A stretch of 64,000 nucleotides of DNA. Source: Watersipora subatra (lineage: Eukaryota > Bryozoa > Gymnolaemata > Cheilostomatida > Watersiporidae). The DNA lies in the NCBI RefSeq assembly GCF_963576615.1, contig NC_088708.1, forward strand, positions 57,833,196-57,897,195. Direction: 5' to 3'. Positions within the stretch are counted from its first letter, which is position 1. The number at the start of each line of letters is the position of its first letter. The notes beneath the pieces are model-generated. The model searched no databases, was not told where the DNA came from, and was given only the letters and a program-made list of their open reading frames with translations. Both the position numbers and the translations under genes were made by a program. This document shows positions 62,890-64,000 of the stretch, piece by piece.

Positions 62890-63254
62890 GGGTCACTATC
62901 AGCAAAGCATAACCAGAATATGTGTAGGGAAAACCCGTTACAGTTTATGAGGGAACCCAATGTGCTTATTCCAAGCGCGATTACATTAGAGTAAGGGACA
63001 AGCTAGCAATAGCATCATTTGTGTTCTCCTAGTAATTCTGCTCCGATATATACAGTAGTAGTTGGATAAGCAAAGAAGGTATTTGCTTTTACATGTTTAC
63101 ATGTTTAGCATCAAGGACTTTGTTGGGCACTGTTTTGTTCCTTCATTGCTATACTCTAAAAATACTCAATTTTTGACAGCCAAATTATCCATCTGTACAT
63201 CCAGCACACTTTATCAGCAGAACAAACCATCAACTCATAAACATTGGTAGATAT

Positions 63255-63358
63255 TACCTGTTGTATTTGTAATGTTGTATTTGTAATGTCGTATTTGTAA
63301 TGTCGTATTTTTAATGTCGTATTTGTAATGTCGTATTTGTAATGTCGTATTTGTAATG
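63255..63358. repeat. 14-bp minisatellite, unit C, about 7-8 units
   Basis: A short GTCGTATTTGTAAT array with the same GTATTTTTAAT variant as unit B. Confidence 0.93.
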
Positions 63359-63644
63359 TATATCTAGCTCTGCAGCATAGCTGAGTATAGTGGTCATTCA
63401 CAATTTCAGACCAGAAAGTAGAGCTTGTGTCTGGTTCATTACCATAATACATCTGACCCAGGCTGTTGGTCAAGGTTGTGTTCTGTGTGCATGAGTAAAA
63501 GATGTAGTTGCTGAGAGTTGTAGCTCTGTATGATTACCTAGAGATAGTAAACCAGCACAACAATCTTCACAATACATTGATTATAATGGTTTGGCATCTA
63601 CCTTTTAATAGGTAGTTTAGTATGGAAAAGTCTAACCCCTTTGC

Positions 63645-63990
63645 ATGACACTAATCCTATAGCATGACACTAATCCTATAGCATGGCGCTAATCCTATAG
63701 CATGAATCTAATCCTATAGTGTGACGCTAATCCTATGGCAAGTCACTAATCCTATACCATGAAATTAATTCTTTAGCATGTCACTAATCTTATATCATGT
63801 CACTAATCCTAATCTGCACAACACTAATCTTTTGGCATGACACTAATCTTTTACCATGACATTAGTTCTTTAGCATGAAACTAATCCACTTGCATGACAT
63901 TAATGTTATAGCACGACACTATTCCTATAGCACGTTACTAATCCTATCACGTGACACTAATCCTTTAGCATGACACTAATCTAAATTGTG
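63645..63990. repeat. 19-bp minisatellite, unit C
   Basis: Diverged ACTAATCCTATAGCATGAC units running to the window edge. Confidence 0.88.
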
Positions 63991-64000
63991 CAGTTAGTAC

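Larger units (their letters stand above)
51881..64000. repeat. Tandem unit C (runs past the window end)
   Basis: Third copy of the segment, enlarged by a foldback hAT element, a P element with a nested Tigger, and a hAT MITE inside the long-inverted-repeat element. Confidence 0.9.

Overview
This is a window of animal nuclear DNA. It is AT-rich, with intron-containing genes using GT-AG splice sites, large introns, tRNA-derived SINE-like repeats, LINE pieces, many DNA transposons and long minisatellites. The set of genes (THG1L, a C5orf22/UPF0489 protein, ISG12-type genes) and of repeats suits a marine invertebrate, perhaps a lophotrochozoan such as a mollusc or bryozoan, but the species cannot be fixed from this sequence. 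Nothing bacterial or clearly viral was seen.

Region by region. (1) 0.2-1.3 kb: an 18-bp minisatellite. (2) 4.3-12.0 kb, minus strand: an incomplete coiled-coil protein gene with 12 coding exons, no stop found, and a strikingly modular set of tiny exons. (3) 15.3-22.1 kb: a transposon graveyard with two LINE reverse-transcriptase fragments, a TTAA-flanked MITE, a hAT transposase tail and a dispersed repeat. (4) 22.3-27.3 kb, plus strand: a complete six-exon UPF0489 (C5orf22-like) gene, 360 aa, carrying two pogo/mariner-type elements and a G-rich 17-bp minisatellite in its introns. (5) 27.4-33.8 kb, minus strand: a complete six-exon tRNA-His guanylyltransferase gene (THG1L), 265 aa, tail-to-tail with UPF0489, stops 103 bp apart. 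(6) 34.7-64.0 kb: three head-to-tail tandem copies (A, B, C) of a roughly 8.5 kb or longer unit. Each carries an ISG12/IFI6-27-like gene on the minus strand, a 9-bp minisatellite, a 14-bp minisatellite and a 19-bp minisatellite.

Copies A and B have complete ISG12-like genes (three exons, 131 aa, signal peptide, TATA box). In copy C the middle exon is destroyed by a 2.8 kb P-superfamily transposon, itself hit by a Tigger/pogo element. B and C share a 2.6 kb long-inverted-repeat element that A lacks, so B and C are probably the closer pair. Because the locus is triplicated, several insertions can be read against an empty site in a sister copy, which fixes their target duplications (TTAA, 8 bp and so on).

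The two housekeeping genes and the coiled-coil gene look functional. The ISG12-like cluster is the most dynamic part and resembles a small innate-immunity or apoptosis-related family undergoing birth and death.
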